Assembly: GCA_963813495.1 (NCBI GenBank)
Contig: CAWEZC010000004.1
Span: forward strand, 236,981-300,980
Direction of reading: 5' to 3'
DNA length: 64,000 nt
Source: JACVRW01 sp963813495
Lineage (GTDB): Bacteria > Actinomycetota > Thermoleophilia > Solirubrobacterales > Thermoleophilaceae
In this document: in pieces, positions 41,329 through 49,527 of the stretch
Layout: each line of letters starts with the position of its first letter
How positions within the stretch are numbered: the stretch's first letter is position 1
Made by a program: the position numbers and the translations under genes
The notes under the pieces: generated by a model
The model's database searches: none
Told to the model about the DNA's origin: nothing
Seen by the model: only the letters and a program-made list of their open reading frames with translations

Positions 41329-42537
41329 ATGACGCTCGTTACGGAGCTGGAGCTGCCCGAGCTCGACTACCTCGGCCCGGACCTGAAGGGGGAGCGCTTC
41401 CATTCGGTGATGGCCGATCTGCGCGCGCGCAGCTGGCTCGCCAGCTCCCCGATCGGGTACTTCGTGCTCGATCGCGAGGCGGCCGCGTACTTCCTGCGCA
41501 CCAAGAGCGCCACCTTCCCGGGGATGCGCATCGCGGAGATGTTCGAGGTCCCCGAGGGCCCGTTGCTCGAGCAGATGCGCCGCAACATCCTGCACCTAAA
41601 CGGCGAGCAGCACGGCCGCCTGCGCAACCTCGTGAATCCCGCCTTCACGCCCCGGGCCGCGGATCGCTGGCGCTCGGCCATGCGGGGCTTCCTCGAGCGG
41701 CTGTGGGCCCCGCTGGCCGCGGCGTCCGCATGCGAGTTCGTGGCTGCATTCGCCAAGCCCTACCCCTCGCTCACGATCGCCACCGTGATGGGCGCGCCGC
41801 TAGAGGACGCACCCCGGCTGCATGAGTGGTCGAATTTGATCCAGCGCCAGTTCGACCCCCCGAGCCTGATGCACGAGCGCGACGCCATCGAGCGTGCCTG
41901 TGCGGAGTTCTACGAGTGGTCGGCGGAGCTGATCGAGCGACGGCGAGACGACCCCGGCGACGACCTCATCTCGACGCTGATTGCCGCCGAGGAGGAGGGC
42001 GACCGGCTTTCCGACGTCGAGTGTCAAAATCTGGTGCTCAACGTGCTCGTCGGCGGGGTCGACACGACCCAGTCGCAGCTGGCTCACGGCCTGCGCGTGT
42101 TCGCCTCCCATCCCGACCAGTGGACGCTGCTGGCGGAGAGCCCGGAGCTCGCCCCCGCGGCCGTGGAGGAGCTGCTGCGCTACGAGCCCATCACCCCATT
42201 CACTGCGCGCCTGCTGCACGAGGAAATCGAGTACCGCGATGTCGTCTTTCCGGCCGACACGGTGGTGATGGTGTGCTCGTTCGCCGGCAACCGCGACGGG
42301 GTCGAGGGCGATCCGGAGTCATTCGACATCACCGCCGAGCGCGGCTCGGCCAGGCCGCTGACCTTCGGTGCCGGCATCCACTACTGCCTCGGCGCGAACC
42401 TGGCGCGAGCCGAGCTGCAGGAGGCGTTGACCTTCCTTCCTGAGCGGATGCCCGGACTGGCGCTCGACGGCGAGGCGGAGCTCGGCTCGATTCACGGGAT
42501 CTATGGACTGGAAAGGCTGCCTTTGAGATGGACGTAG
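41329..42537 (+). CDS. cytochrome P450
   Basis: 402 residues from ATG 41329. I-helix LVGGVDTTQSQLAHG, K-helix ELLRYEP (ExxR), heme loop FGAGIHYCLGANLARAE with the Cys ligand near 353. The length and motifs fit a soluble bacterial P450. The stop overlaps the start of an F420-type oxidoreductase by 10 nt, suggesting a two-step oxidation pathway for one substrate. Confidence 0.92.
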   Translation: MTLVTELELPELDYLGPDLKGERFHSVMADLRARSWLASSPIGYFVLDREAAAYFLRTKSATFPGMRIAEMFEVPEGPLLEQMRRNILHLNGEQHGRLRNLVNPAFTPRAADRWRSAMRGFLERLWAPLAAASACEFVAAFAKPYPSLTIATVMGAPLEDAPRLHEWSNLIQRQFDPPSLMHERDAIERACAEFYEWSAELIERRRDDPGDDLISTLIAAEEEGDRLSDVECQNLVLNVLVGGVDTTQSQLAHGLRVFASHPDQWTLLAESPELAPAAVEELLRYEPITPFTARLLHEEIEYRDVVFPADTVVMVCSFAGNRDGVEGDPESFDITAERGSARPLTFGAGIHYCLGANLARAELQEALTFLPERMPGLALDGEAELGSIHGIYGLERLPLRWT

Positions 42538-43346
42538 GACTTGCCCTGTTTGCCACCGACTTCACGATCGAGCCGGCGCGCGTCGCGGCTCTGGCCGAGG
42601 AACGCGGGTTCGAATCGCTCTTCCTGCCCGAGCACACGCACATCCCGGTGAGTCGCGAGACCCCGTACCCAGGCGGAGGGGAGCTGCCGCGCGAGTACAG
42701 CCATACGCACGATCCCTTCGTGGCGCTGGCGATGGCCGCGGCGGTGACCCAGCACATCAAGCTGGCCACAGGCATATGCCTGATCGTCCAGCGCGATCCG
42801 ATCATCACGGCCAAGGAGGTCGCCTCGCTCGACTTCCTCTCCGGCGGGCGCGTGCTGTTCGGCGTAGGTGCCGGCTGGAACGGCGAGGAGATGCGCGACC
42901 ACGGCACCGACCCTCGCCGGCGTTTTTCCATCATGCGCGAACGCGTGGAGGCGATGAAGGCGATCTGGACCGAGGAGGAGGCGGAGTACCACGGCGAGCA
43001 CGTGGACTTCGGGCCGCTCTGGTCGTGGCCCAAGCCGGTGCAGAAACCGCACCCGCCCGTGCTCGTCGGCGGCCTGGGTGAGAAGGTGCTCGACCGCGTG
43101 CTCGCTTTCGGCGACGGGTGGCTTCCCAACCGCGTACGCTCACCGGAGGCGCTCGGCGAGCGCATCGCCGAGCTGCGCGAGCGCGCCGGCCGGGAGGTGC
43201 CGGTCTCGGTGTTCGGGGCCAAGCCCGAGGCCCGCGCGATCGACCGGCTGGCCGGCGTGGGGGTCACGCGCTCGATTCTCTATCTGGTTCCCGACGAGTC
43301 CGAGGCGGTCGAGCGCCAGCTCGACGAATTCGCGGCGCTGCTCTGA
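42528..43346 (+). CDS. LLM-class (probably F420-dependent) oxidoreductase
   Basis: 272 residues from ATG 42528. Luciferase-like barrel: RGFESLFLPEHTHIPVSRE, KLATGICLIVQRDPI, LDFLSGGRVLFGVGAGWNGEE. This subgroup normally uses coenzyme F420 in actinobacteria. Translation is coupled to the upstream P450. The substrate is unknown. Confidence 0.88.
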   Translation: MDVGLALFATDFTIEPARVAALAEERGFESLFLPEHTHIPVSRETPYPGGGELPREYSHTHDPFVALAMAAAVTQHIKLATGICLIVQRDPIITAKEVASLDFLSGGRVLFGVGAGWNGEEMRDHGTDPRRRFSIMRERVEAMKAIWTEEEAEYHGEHVDFGPLWSWPKPVQKPHPPVLVGGLGEKVLDRVLAFGDGWLPNRVRSPEALGERIAELRERAGREVPVSVFGAKPEARAIDRLAGVGVTRSILYLVPDESEAVERQLDEFAALL

Positions 43347-43424
43347 TGGGCCGCCTGGACCAACTCGACCTGTCGCTCGAGCTCTCCACCGGGCTGAGGC
43401 GCGGGCGGAGCGGCCGTAGCGTGG

Positions 43425-44093
43425 CTAGCCCGCGAACAGCGTCAGGTCCGGCTCGCGCTCGCCCCGGAGCACGGCCAGGTCGACCTCGACGCAACCGAAC
43501 CCGCGCGACTCGGCCAGTGTGCGCGCCTGCGGTTTGATCACCTGCGCGGCGAGCACGCCGCGGCAGCGGCCGAAGCCCGGTCCCTCGCAGATGCGCTCGA
43601 GGTAGCGCGTGAGCTGCTCCACCGCCTCGATGGTGGCTACGCGCTTGATCTCGACGGCCACGTACTCGTCCTCGGAGTCGCGGCACATCAGGTCCACCGG
43701 CCCGATGTCCGTGGGCCACTCACGCCGTACGAGGCGCAGCCCCTCACCGCACCGTTCGGGCGCCTCGGCCAGCAGCTCCTGCAGCTCGCGCTCCACGCCC
43801 TCCTTCTCCAGGGCCGCGGCCTCGCCCATGTCGTGAGCGATGTCCGACAGCACCTCGGTGATGCGGATCTCCAGCCGGTCCTCGCCGCCCCGCTTTCTCA
43901 CCACCATCAGCCCCGGCTCTTCTTCGATGAGCGTGGGCGCGGTCATCCAGTTCGACGGCTTGTAGCCGCCGCTGTCGGCGTGGACCATCACGGAACCGTC
44001 GGACTTGACCATAAGCAGCCGCAGCGCCTCGGGCAGCACGGCTGTGAGCCGGCCGGTGTAGTGGACCTCGCAGCGGGCGACGATCAAGCGCAC
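43425..44093 (-). CDS. nucS: NucS/EndoMS mismatch endonuclease
   Basis: 222 residues from ATG 44093. N-terminal domain RLIVARCEVHYTGRLTAVLP. C-terminal RecB-like nuclease with VDLMCRD ... VAVEIKRVA (D-x(n)-ExK) and QLTRYLERI. NucS provides the MutS/MutL-independent mismatch repair of actinobacteria and some archaea, cutting both strands at mismatches. It is a useful marker for the phylum here. Confidence 0.95.
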   Translation of the reverse strand: MRLIVARCEVHYTGRLTAVLPEALRLLMVKSDGSVMVHADSGGYKPSNWMTAPTLIEEEPGLMVVRKRGGEDRLEIRITEVLSDIAHDMGEAAALEKEGVERELQELLAEAPERCGEGLRLVRREWPTDIGPVDLMCRDSEDEYVAVEIKRVATIEAVEQLTRYLERICEGPGFGRCRGVLAAQVIKPQARTLAESRGFGCVEVDLAVLRGEREPDLTLFAG

Positions 44094-44103
44094 TCGGCGG
44101 AAG

Positions 44104-44733
44104 CTAGCCCGGCTCGCGGACGGCCCTGCGCACGAGGTCTTCCCAACCCTGCTCGAGCCGCTCCCGACTCATCCCGCGGTCGGTGCGTTGAAACAGCACG
44201 AGCTGGGAGTCGAGCGTCGCCAGGAGCGCATCGGCCAGGTAGTCGGCGTCGGCGTCGGGGCGCGCCTCGCGTACGAGCAGGACCAGGTGGGCGCGGTAGG
44301 TCGCGTACACGATGCTTCGGTAGCGGGCGCCGATCGAGCCCGTCTCCGAGGCCAGCACGAGATCGCCGTGGGTCTCGAGCAGGTCGAGCCAGGCACGGCC
44401 GAAGGCCACCATCCGCTCTACGGCCGGAGCGCCGGGGCCGAGCGGTGCGGGGCCACGGATCAGGTGCTCCTGGAGCTCGCGCTCGCGGGCGTCGAGCAGG
44501 GCCAGCGCCAAGCCCGCGCGGTCGCCGAAGCGCCTGTAGAGCGTGCCCTTTCCCACGCCGGCCTCCTCGGCCACGCGGTCCATCGAGACCGCGGCGGCAC
44601 CGTCGCGCTCGAACAGCCGCTGGGCGGCGTCGAGGATCAGCTGGCGGTTGCGCGCGGCGTCGCGGCGCTCGCGGGGCGCGCGGCCTGCGACGGGCAAGTC
44701 CACCTTCGCAACGTAACGTCTCGCGGCCTCCAT
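44104..44733 (-). CDS. TetR-family regulator
   Basis: 209 residues from ATG 44733. N-terminal HTH: RQLILDAAQRLFERDGAAAV and VAEEAGVGKGTLYRRFGDRA. The C-terminal ligand domain is TetR-like (LDSQLVLFQRTD). It is divergent from a rhodanese gene with two palindromes in the gap, so it probably represses itself and that gene. It ends 10 nt before nucS begins, so nucS may be in its transcript. Confidence 0.9.
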   Translation of the reverse strand: MEAARRYVAKVDLPVAGRAPRERRDAARNRQLILDAAQRLFERDGAAAVSMDRVAEEAGVGKGTLYRRFGDRAGLALALLDARERELQEHLIRGPAPLGPGAPAVERMVAFGRAWLDLLETHGDLVLASETGSIGARYRSIVYATYRAHLVLLVREARPDADADYLADALLATLDSQLVLFQRTDRGMSRERLEQGWEDLVRRAVREPG

Positions 44734-44740
44734 CTACAAC

Positions 44741-44754
44741 CGGACTGTAGTCCG
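44741..44754. promoter_or_regulatory. TetR operator candidate 1
   Basis: CGGACTGTAGTCCG, perfect 6-bp arms with a GT centre, 7 nt upstream of the TetR start. Confidence 0.6.
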
Positions 44755-44777
44755 CTATAGTCGCCCGCATCACCAAA

Positions 44778-44791
44778 CGGACGTCGGTCCG
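44778..44791. promoter_or_regulatory. TetR operator candidate 2
   Basis: CGGACGTCGGTCCG, 5-bp arms CGGAC/GTCCG, 34 nt before the rhodanese start. It shares the CGGAC...GTCCG frame with candidate 1; the centres are 37 bp apart, which would suit two bound dimers. Confidence 0.6.
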
Positions 44792-44825
44792 AATAATCCG
44801 GTGACCGACAGAAAGAGAGGCAGAG

Positions 44826-45167
44826 ATGGCCGACCGCATCACCCGGGACGAGCTCAGGACGCTGGTGGATCACGGCGAAGCGACCGTGGTCGAGGCACTG
44901 GGCGTCGACCACTTCAACCAGGGGCACATCCCCGGCGCGATCCAGATCGACTACGAGCGCGTCGCACAACAGGCGCCGGACCGGCTTCCCGACAAGGATG
45001 CCGCGATCGTGGTCTATTGCGCCAGCGAGCCGTGCCCCAACTCGGACATCGCGGCCAACAAGCTCGTCGCACTCGGCTACAGCGACGTGCGCGAGTACGC
45101 GGAGGGCAAGGCCGGCTGGGTCGAGGCCGGGCTGCCGCTCGAGTCCGGGGTGGGCGCCACGGTTTGA
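44826..45167 (+). CDS. rhodanese-domain protein
   Basis: 113 residues from ATG 44826. Rhodanese fold: ITRDELRTLVDHG, GHIPGAIQIDYERV, active-site loop VVYCASEPCPNSD with the nucleophilic Cys, and GYSDVREYAEGKAGWVEAGL. It transfers sulfane sulfur. Divergence from the TetR gene implies inducible expression. Confidence 0.92.
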   Translation: MADRITRDELRTLVDHGEATVVEALGVDHFNQGHIPGAIQIDYERVAQQAPDRLPDKDAAIVVYCASEPCPNSDIAANKLVALGYSDVREYAEGKAGWVEAGLPLESGVGATV

Positions 45168-45178
45168 AGCGGAAGCGC

Positions 45179-45428
45179 TCAGTGCTTGCGTCGGCGGCGC
45201 AGCAGCACGCCGCCGCCGACGCTCAGCGCGGCCAGCCCGGCAGCGATCAGCGTCGGCCGCGCGCGCAGGCGACGGTACTCGCCCTCGACCTGCGGCCACA
45301 GCGAATCCTCCACCAGCTCGCCGGCCACCTCGGGGGTGGCGCTCAGGTGGTGAACGGAGTCAGCAGTGCGCGAGCGGCCGCGACACGCCCTTCTCGCGCG
45401 CGAGGCGGTGCGCCTCCTGGTTGGTCAC
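45179..45428 (-). pseudogene. remnant of a PlsC-like acyltransferase (internal deletion)
   Basis: From GTG 45428 the reading is TNQEAHRLAREKGVSRPL, the opening I associate with actinobacterial 1-acylglycerol-3-phosphate acyltransferases, then a frame break (ARALLTPF in the next frame). A short C-terminal piece follows in the third frame: GELVEDSLWPQVEGEYRRLR and a TM stretch ending LLRRRRKH. The catalytic middle (NHxxxxD) is absent. The family call is by recall and moderate. Confidence 0.4.
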
Positions 45429-45519
45429 GAGCCGGGAAGCCAGCGCCAGGCCCGGCCCGTTTCCGCAGGCCTGCCCGGGGTAAGCAGAGCCGGACCCCCA
45501 TTTGAAGGAGCCGCGCCAG

Positions 45520-45708
45520 ATGAGCATTTTCGACAAGATCACCGGCCGCGCCAAGAAAGCGGCGGGAGACCTCTCCGGAGACGGTTCCCTGCGCGCCCAG
45601 GGCCGCCGCGAAGAGCGCAAGGGCGAGGAGAAGGAGAAGCTCGCCGAGGCCCAGGACAGGGTCGAGGAGAAGTCGCGCGACGTCGCCGATCTCGAGCGCA
45701 AGACCTGA
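45520..45708 (+). CDS. CsbD-like stress protein
   Basis: 62 residues from ATG 45520 (GGAG 9 nt upstream). FDKITGRAKKAAGDLSGDGS is the CsbD motif, followed by a very charged helical tail. CsbD proteins are general-stress proteins of unknown mechanism. Confidence 0.88.
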   Translation: MSIFDKITGRAKKAAGDLSGDGSLRAQGRREERKGEEKEKLAEAQDRVEEKSRDVADLERKT

Positions 45709-45763
45709 CCTGCGCATCGCCGACGTGACGTCGTCCCCGCTGCCGATACCGTAGTTGGCGGGG

Positions 45764-46897
45764 ATGGAGGAGGAACGCACAACCTCGCCCAACGTCGTTT
45801 ACCGCGCGGTCCTGCTCGCGGCCGGATTGATCCTGTTCGGCCTGCTCTTCCGCCAGCTCGTGACCCTGATGCTGGCGATCCTGATCACGGTGATCGTGTC
45901 CATCCCGCTGGCCGCCGCGGCGTCCCGGCTCGAGCGCTACCGGATTCCGCGCCCGGTCGGCGCCCTGCTCGCCCTGCTGGCCGGCGTGGGCGTCTTCGGC
46001 CTGACGATCTACCTGCTGATTCCGCCCTTCGTCGACCAGACCACCGAGTTCGTCGACGATGTCCCCGGGATCGTGACCGACCTGGAAGAGATCTACGCGG
46101 ATCTCACCGGACAGAACGCCGGCGAGGTCGGCGACCAGATTCAGCAGTTCGCCGAGCGCTACACCGATGAGCCCGATCGCCTGATCGGCCCGATCACATC
46201 GATCGGCCTCAACGTGGCCGGCGTGGCCGCCGCCCTGGTGCTGATCCTGATCACCGCGTACTACATGGCCGTCCGCCCCGCCCCGCTGGTCGACGGCCTG
46301 GTGCGCCTCGCGCCTCCGGCCAGCCGGGCCCACGTGCGGCGCGTCGTCGAGCGGCTGCGCGAGGCTTGGATCGGCTGGATGGAGGGGGTGGCGATCGACA
46401 TGGTCCTCACCTTGGTGCTGCTGTGGATCGCCCTCGAGCTCATCGGGCTCGACTTCGCGATCTTCTTCGCGGTGCTGTCAGCCCTACTGGTGGTCGTCCC
46501 CTACTTCGGCGCTATCGCGGGCGCGATCCCGCCCACGTTGTTTGCGCTCACCGACTCGCCGGGCAAGGCCCTGCTCGTCCTCGGGGCTTACGTGCTCGTG
46601 CAGCAGATCGAGAGCAACGTGACGATTCCGGTGGTGATGGCGCAGCGGGTGCGCATGCACCCGGCCGTGATCGCGATCGGGGTGGTCGTGGTGGGCCAGC
46701 TGTTCGGCTTCATCGGCCTGTTCGTGGCCGTGCCGATCCTTTCCCTACTCGTGATCTTGGTGGAGGAGTTCTGGGTCAAGCCGGTGGAGGCGGCCGAAGC
46801 GCGGCGGCGACGAGCCGACATCGAGCTGCCCGAGGAGCTGGCCGAGGAACGCGCGCCCGACGGGACCGAGGCGTCGCCGCTCAGACCAGCTTCGTGA
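45764..46897 (+). CDS. AI-2E/PerM-family membrane transporter
   Basis: 377 residues from ATG 45764. About eight TM helices in the PerM layout. The conserved C-terminal block is VVPYFGAIAGAIPPTLFALT, followed by QQIESNVTIPVVMAQRVRMH and LFGFIGLFVAVPILSLLV. The family includes quorum-signal exporters and Na+/H+ antiporters. The substrate is unknown. Confidence 0.9.
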   Translation: MEEERTTSPNVVYRAVLLAAGLILFGLLFRQLVTLMLAILITVIVSIPLAAAASRLERYRIPRPVGALLALLAGVGVFGLTIYLLIPPFVDQTTEFVDDVPGIVTDLEEIYADLTGQNAGEVGDQIQQFAERYTDEPDRLIGPITSIGLNVAGVAAALVLILITAYYMAVRPAPLVDGLVRLAPPASRAHVRRVVERLREAWIGWMEGVAIDMVLTLVLLWIALELIGLDFAIFFAVLSALLVVVPYFGAIAGAIPPTLFALTDSPGKALLVLGAYVLVQQIESNVTIPVVMAQRVRMHPAVIAIGVVVVGQLFGFIGLFVAVPILSLLVILVEEFWVKPVEAAEARRRRADIELPEELAEERAPDGTEASPLRPAS

Positions 46898-46973
46898 CAG
46901 CGATCACCGCGCCGATGAGCACGAAGATCACGATCAGGACCTGAACGACGATCCAGAAGCGAGGGATCTCCAC
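46881..46973 (-). CDS. 30-residue single-TM small protein
   Basis: From GTG 46973 to TGA 46881: a 30-residue peptide with one hydrophobic helix (IVVQVLIVIFVLIGAVIAV) and charged ends (EIPRFW ... TKLV). It starts 10 nt after the stop of the response regulator on the same strand and overlaps the 3' end of the convergent transporter gene. Size, topology and position suggest a real small membrane protein, but no family is recognised. Confidence 0.4.
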   Translation of the reverse strand: MEIPRFWIVVQVLIVIFVLIGAVIAVTKLV

Positions 46974-46983
46974 GGGCCCCGCG

Positions 46984-47610
46984 CTACTCGATCAGGGCCT
47001 GGCGAAGTGCGATCGCCACGGCGTGCACGCGGGTGTCGGCCTCGAGCTTGAGGATCGCGCGCTTGGTGTCCGACTTCACGGTCTCGGTGGAGAGCCCGAT
47101 GCGCCGTGCCACCTCCTCGGTGTGCAGCCCCTCGGCCAGCAGCTGCAGGATCTCCCGCTCCCGCTCCGACAACGGGGCGTCGGGGCCCACGGCCGACATC
47201 AACAGGGTCGGCGACAGCGACGGGTCGACGAACGGCTTGCCGGTGGTCACCGTGCGCACCGCGCGGACGAGATCCTCCGGGGGCGAGCCCTTCATCACAT
47301 AGCCGCGGGCGCCGGCGGCGATAGCGTCGGACAGCAGCCGCTTGTCACCGTAGGCGGAGAACATCACCGTATGTACGTCCGGGCAGCCCTCGGCGATTCG
47401 CTTGACCGCGGAGATGCCGTCGATACCGGGCAGGCGCACGTCCATGATCACCACGTCGGGGCGCAATTCCTTGACGGCCTCGATCACGCTTTCGCCGTCC
47501 TCGACGGTCCCAACCAGCTCCACGTCGGGTACCTGCTCGAACATGAGGCTGAGTCCTTGCCTCACGGCTGGGTGATCGTCCACGGCCAGACACCGTGTTG
47601 GTGTGGACAT
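46984..47610 (-). CDS. NarL/FixJ-type response regulator
   Basis: 208 residues from ATG 47610 (ATG 47622 is an alternative). Receiver domain with acidic pair D11-D12, phosphoacceptor Asp57 (VVIMDVRLPG) and Lys in YVMKGSPP. C-terminal LuxR HTH: LSEREREILQLLAEGLHTEEVARRIGLS in part. No histidine kinase is adjacent, so it is an orphan here. It is divergent from a universal stress protein gene. Confidence 0.9.
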   Translation of the reverse strand: MSTPTRCLAVDDHPAVRQGLSLMFEQVPDVELVGTVEDGESVIEAVKELRPDVVIMDVRLPGIDGISAVKRIAEGCPDVHTVMFSAYGDKRLLSDAIAAGARGYVMKGSPPEDLVRAVRTVTTGKPFVDPSLSPTLLMSAVGPDAPLSEREREILQLLAEGLHTEEVARRIGLSTETVKSDTKRAILKLEADTRVHAVAIALRQALIE

Positions 47611-47694
47611 CAGTCCAAACATACTGGCTATCCGGCCAGACGGCCACGACTTATGATCTTCCCTGGTTCTTGGACTCAGTCTTTGGAGGTCGCA

Positions 47695-48138
47695 TTGTTC
47701 GGGTCGATGGTCGTAGGCACTGATGGGTCGGAAACAGCGAGTGAGGCGGTGCGCCAGGCGACCGAGCTGGCTCGGTTGGCCGGCGCGAAGATCCACCTCG
47801 TGAGCGCGTACGAGCCGGTCTCGGAGGGACGGCTGCGCGAGGAGCGCCAGCAGGTGCCCGGCGATCTCCAGTGGATGGTCAATCCGCGCGAGGACGTGAG
47901 CGTGACGCTGGAAGGTGCGGCGGATGGACTGCGCGCCGAGGGAATCGAGGTGGAGACCCACGCGCGCGAGGGTGACCCCGCGGACGCGATCCTCGACGTG
48001 GCCGAGGAGCAGAAGGCCGACCTCATCGTGGTGGGCAACAAGGGGATGACCGGGGCCAAGCGCTTCCTGCTCGGCAGCGTCCCCAACAAGGTCTCGCATC
48101 ACGCTCCCTGCAGCGTGATGATCATCCGGACGACCTAG
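47695..48138 (+). CDS. universal stress protein
   Basis: 147 residues from TTG 47695, preferred because GGAGGT lies 4 nt upstream and MFGSMVVGTDGSETA is a normal UspA start; ATG 47707 is too far from the ribosome site. The ATP-binding signature GNKGM-x(n)-GSV is intact. It is probably controlled by the divergent response regulator. Confidence 0.9.
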   Translation: MFGSMVVGTDGSETASEAVRQATELARLAGAKIHLVSAYEPVSEGRLREERQQVPGDLQWMVNPREDVSVTLEGAADGLRAEGIEVETHAREGDPADAILDVAEEQKADLIVVGNKGMTGAKRFLLGSVPNKVSHHAPCSVMIIRTT

Positions 48139-48159
48139 CGCCCGCCGTCGACGCGGGGC

Positions 48160-49467
48160 TCAGCGCAGAGCAGCGCCCGCGTCCAGCAGCCCCGCGCCAT
48201 AGCGGTCCGGCCGGTCGGTGGGCTTGGCGGTGGCCTTGATGTGGGCCTCCAGCTCGCGCGGTGTGGGGCTCGGCCCGAGCCGCTGGCTGGCGATGATCAA
48301 CGCCGCCACGGCGGACACGTGCGGGCTGGCCATCGAGGTGCCCTCGTAGTCGTAGCCGCGGGTGCCGAAGCGGCGGATCGTGAAGTTGCTCGCGAACGTC
48401 TGCTGGAAGATCGGCCGTCCGAAGACATCGGGCCTGCAGTGCGCGCGGTCCCAGACGCTGTCGCTGTTGGCGGAGTCCGAGCCGCCACCGGGCGCCGCCA
48501 CGTCGAGGTCGTCGCCGGAGTTCGAGTAGTCGGCCTGGCAGCCGGTGCTGGTCGTGGCCGCCACTGCGAGCACCGACGAGGTTCGTGCCGGATAGGCCAC
48601 CGCCAGGTCGGCCTCGTTGCCGGCCGCGCCCACCACCAGCACATCACGGCTGTAGGCGTAACGCAGCGCCCTGATCACGTCCGGGATGTCGGCAGAGCGC
48701 ACCTGGGAGACGAACTCGAGCGACAGGTTGATCACGTCGGCACCCTGGCGCACGGCGTAGCGAATCGCGCGCGAGATGGTGGCCGAGTCGCCGAGGCCGG
48801 AGCGGTCCAGCACGCGCAGGGGCATGATCTTCGCGTTGTAGGCGATCCCCGCCGTGGCGACCCCGTTGTTGGTGGTCTGGGCGATCGTGCCCGCCACGTG
48901 CGTGCCGTGGCCGTACTGGTCGTTGGGATGGCGGTCACGGTCGACGAAGTCCCAGGGCTTGACGAAGGTCGAGCGGCGCAGGTCGGGGGCGCGCTTGTAG
49001 CGGCCCCGGTCCTCGTAGGCCACGCCGCTGTCGATCACGGCCACCACGGCGCCACGGCCACCGGGGGCACCGCGGCTCTCGGCGAGCGCCCAGGCCTCGA
49101 CGAGGTTTATGCCCCAGCCGCCGAACAGGTTCCACTGCCGCCGCGAGTCCGGATCACTGGTGGTGCCGGAGGCGTGCGCGATCATGTTGGGCACGGCGTA
49201 GGCCACGTTCGGATCGGCCTCGAGCTCGGCGATCGTGGCCGGCACCGAATCGCCGTCCTCGATGGCCAGCTGCTGTGAGCCCCCGGGCAGCGCCTGCTCG
49301 GCGTCCGTGCCGGTCGCGTCCTCGAGCACGTCGCTCTCGGCCGCGCTCGTCCCGTCCTCGTAGTGGACGATCACCTCACCCCGCACGTAGCCGTCCGCCG
49401 ACGCGCTCGCGGGCAGAGCCAGCGCGGCCAGGACGAGCACGACGATGGGGAGGAGGCGAAAGAGCAT
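48160..49467 (-). CDS. secreted subtilisin-like serine protease (S8)
   Basis: 435 residues from ATG 49467. Signal peptide LLPIVVLVLAALALPASASA; I9-type inhibitor propeptide to ~100; catalytic Asp in AVIDSGVAY (~145), His in HGTHVAGTI (~188), Ser in GTSMASPHVSA (~378). All three residues are intact. An extracellular protease of normal length. Confidence 0.95.
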   Translation of the reverse strand: MLFRLLPIVVLVLAALALPASASADGYVRGEVIVHYEDGTSAAESDVLEDATGTDAEQALPGGSQQLAIEDGDSVPATIAELEADPNVAYAVPNMIAHASGTTSDPDSRRQWNLFGGWGINLVEAWALAESRGAPGGRGAVVAVIDSGVAYEDRGRYKRAPDLRRSTFVKPWDFVDRDRHPNDQYGHGTHVAGTIAQTTNNGVATAGIAYNAKIMPLRVLDRSGLGDSATISRAIRYAVRQGADVINLSLEFVSQVRSADIPDVIRALRYAYSRDVLVVGAAGNEADLAVAYPARTSSVLAVAATTSTGCQADYSNSGDDLDVAAPGGGSDSANSDSVWDRAHCRPDVFGRPIFQQTFASNFTIRRFGTRGYDYEGTSMASPHVSAVAALIIASQRLGPSPTPRELEAHIKATAKPTDRPDRYGAGLLDAGAALR

Positions 49468-49527
49468 TGGCTATACGGTGCCCTTCGGAGTGTACGAACG
49501 CACCAACAAGCCTCAGACTGGGAAGTT

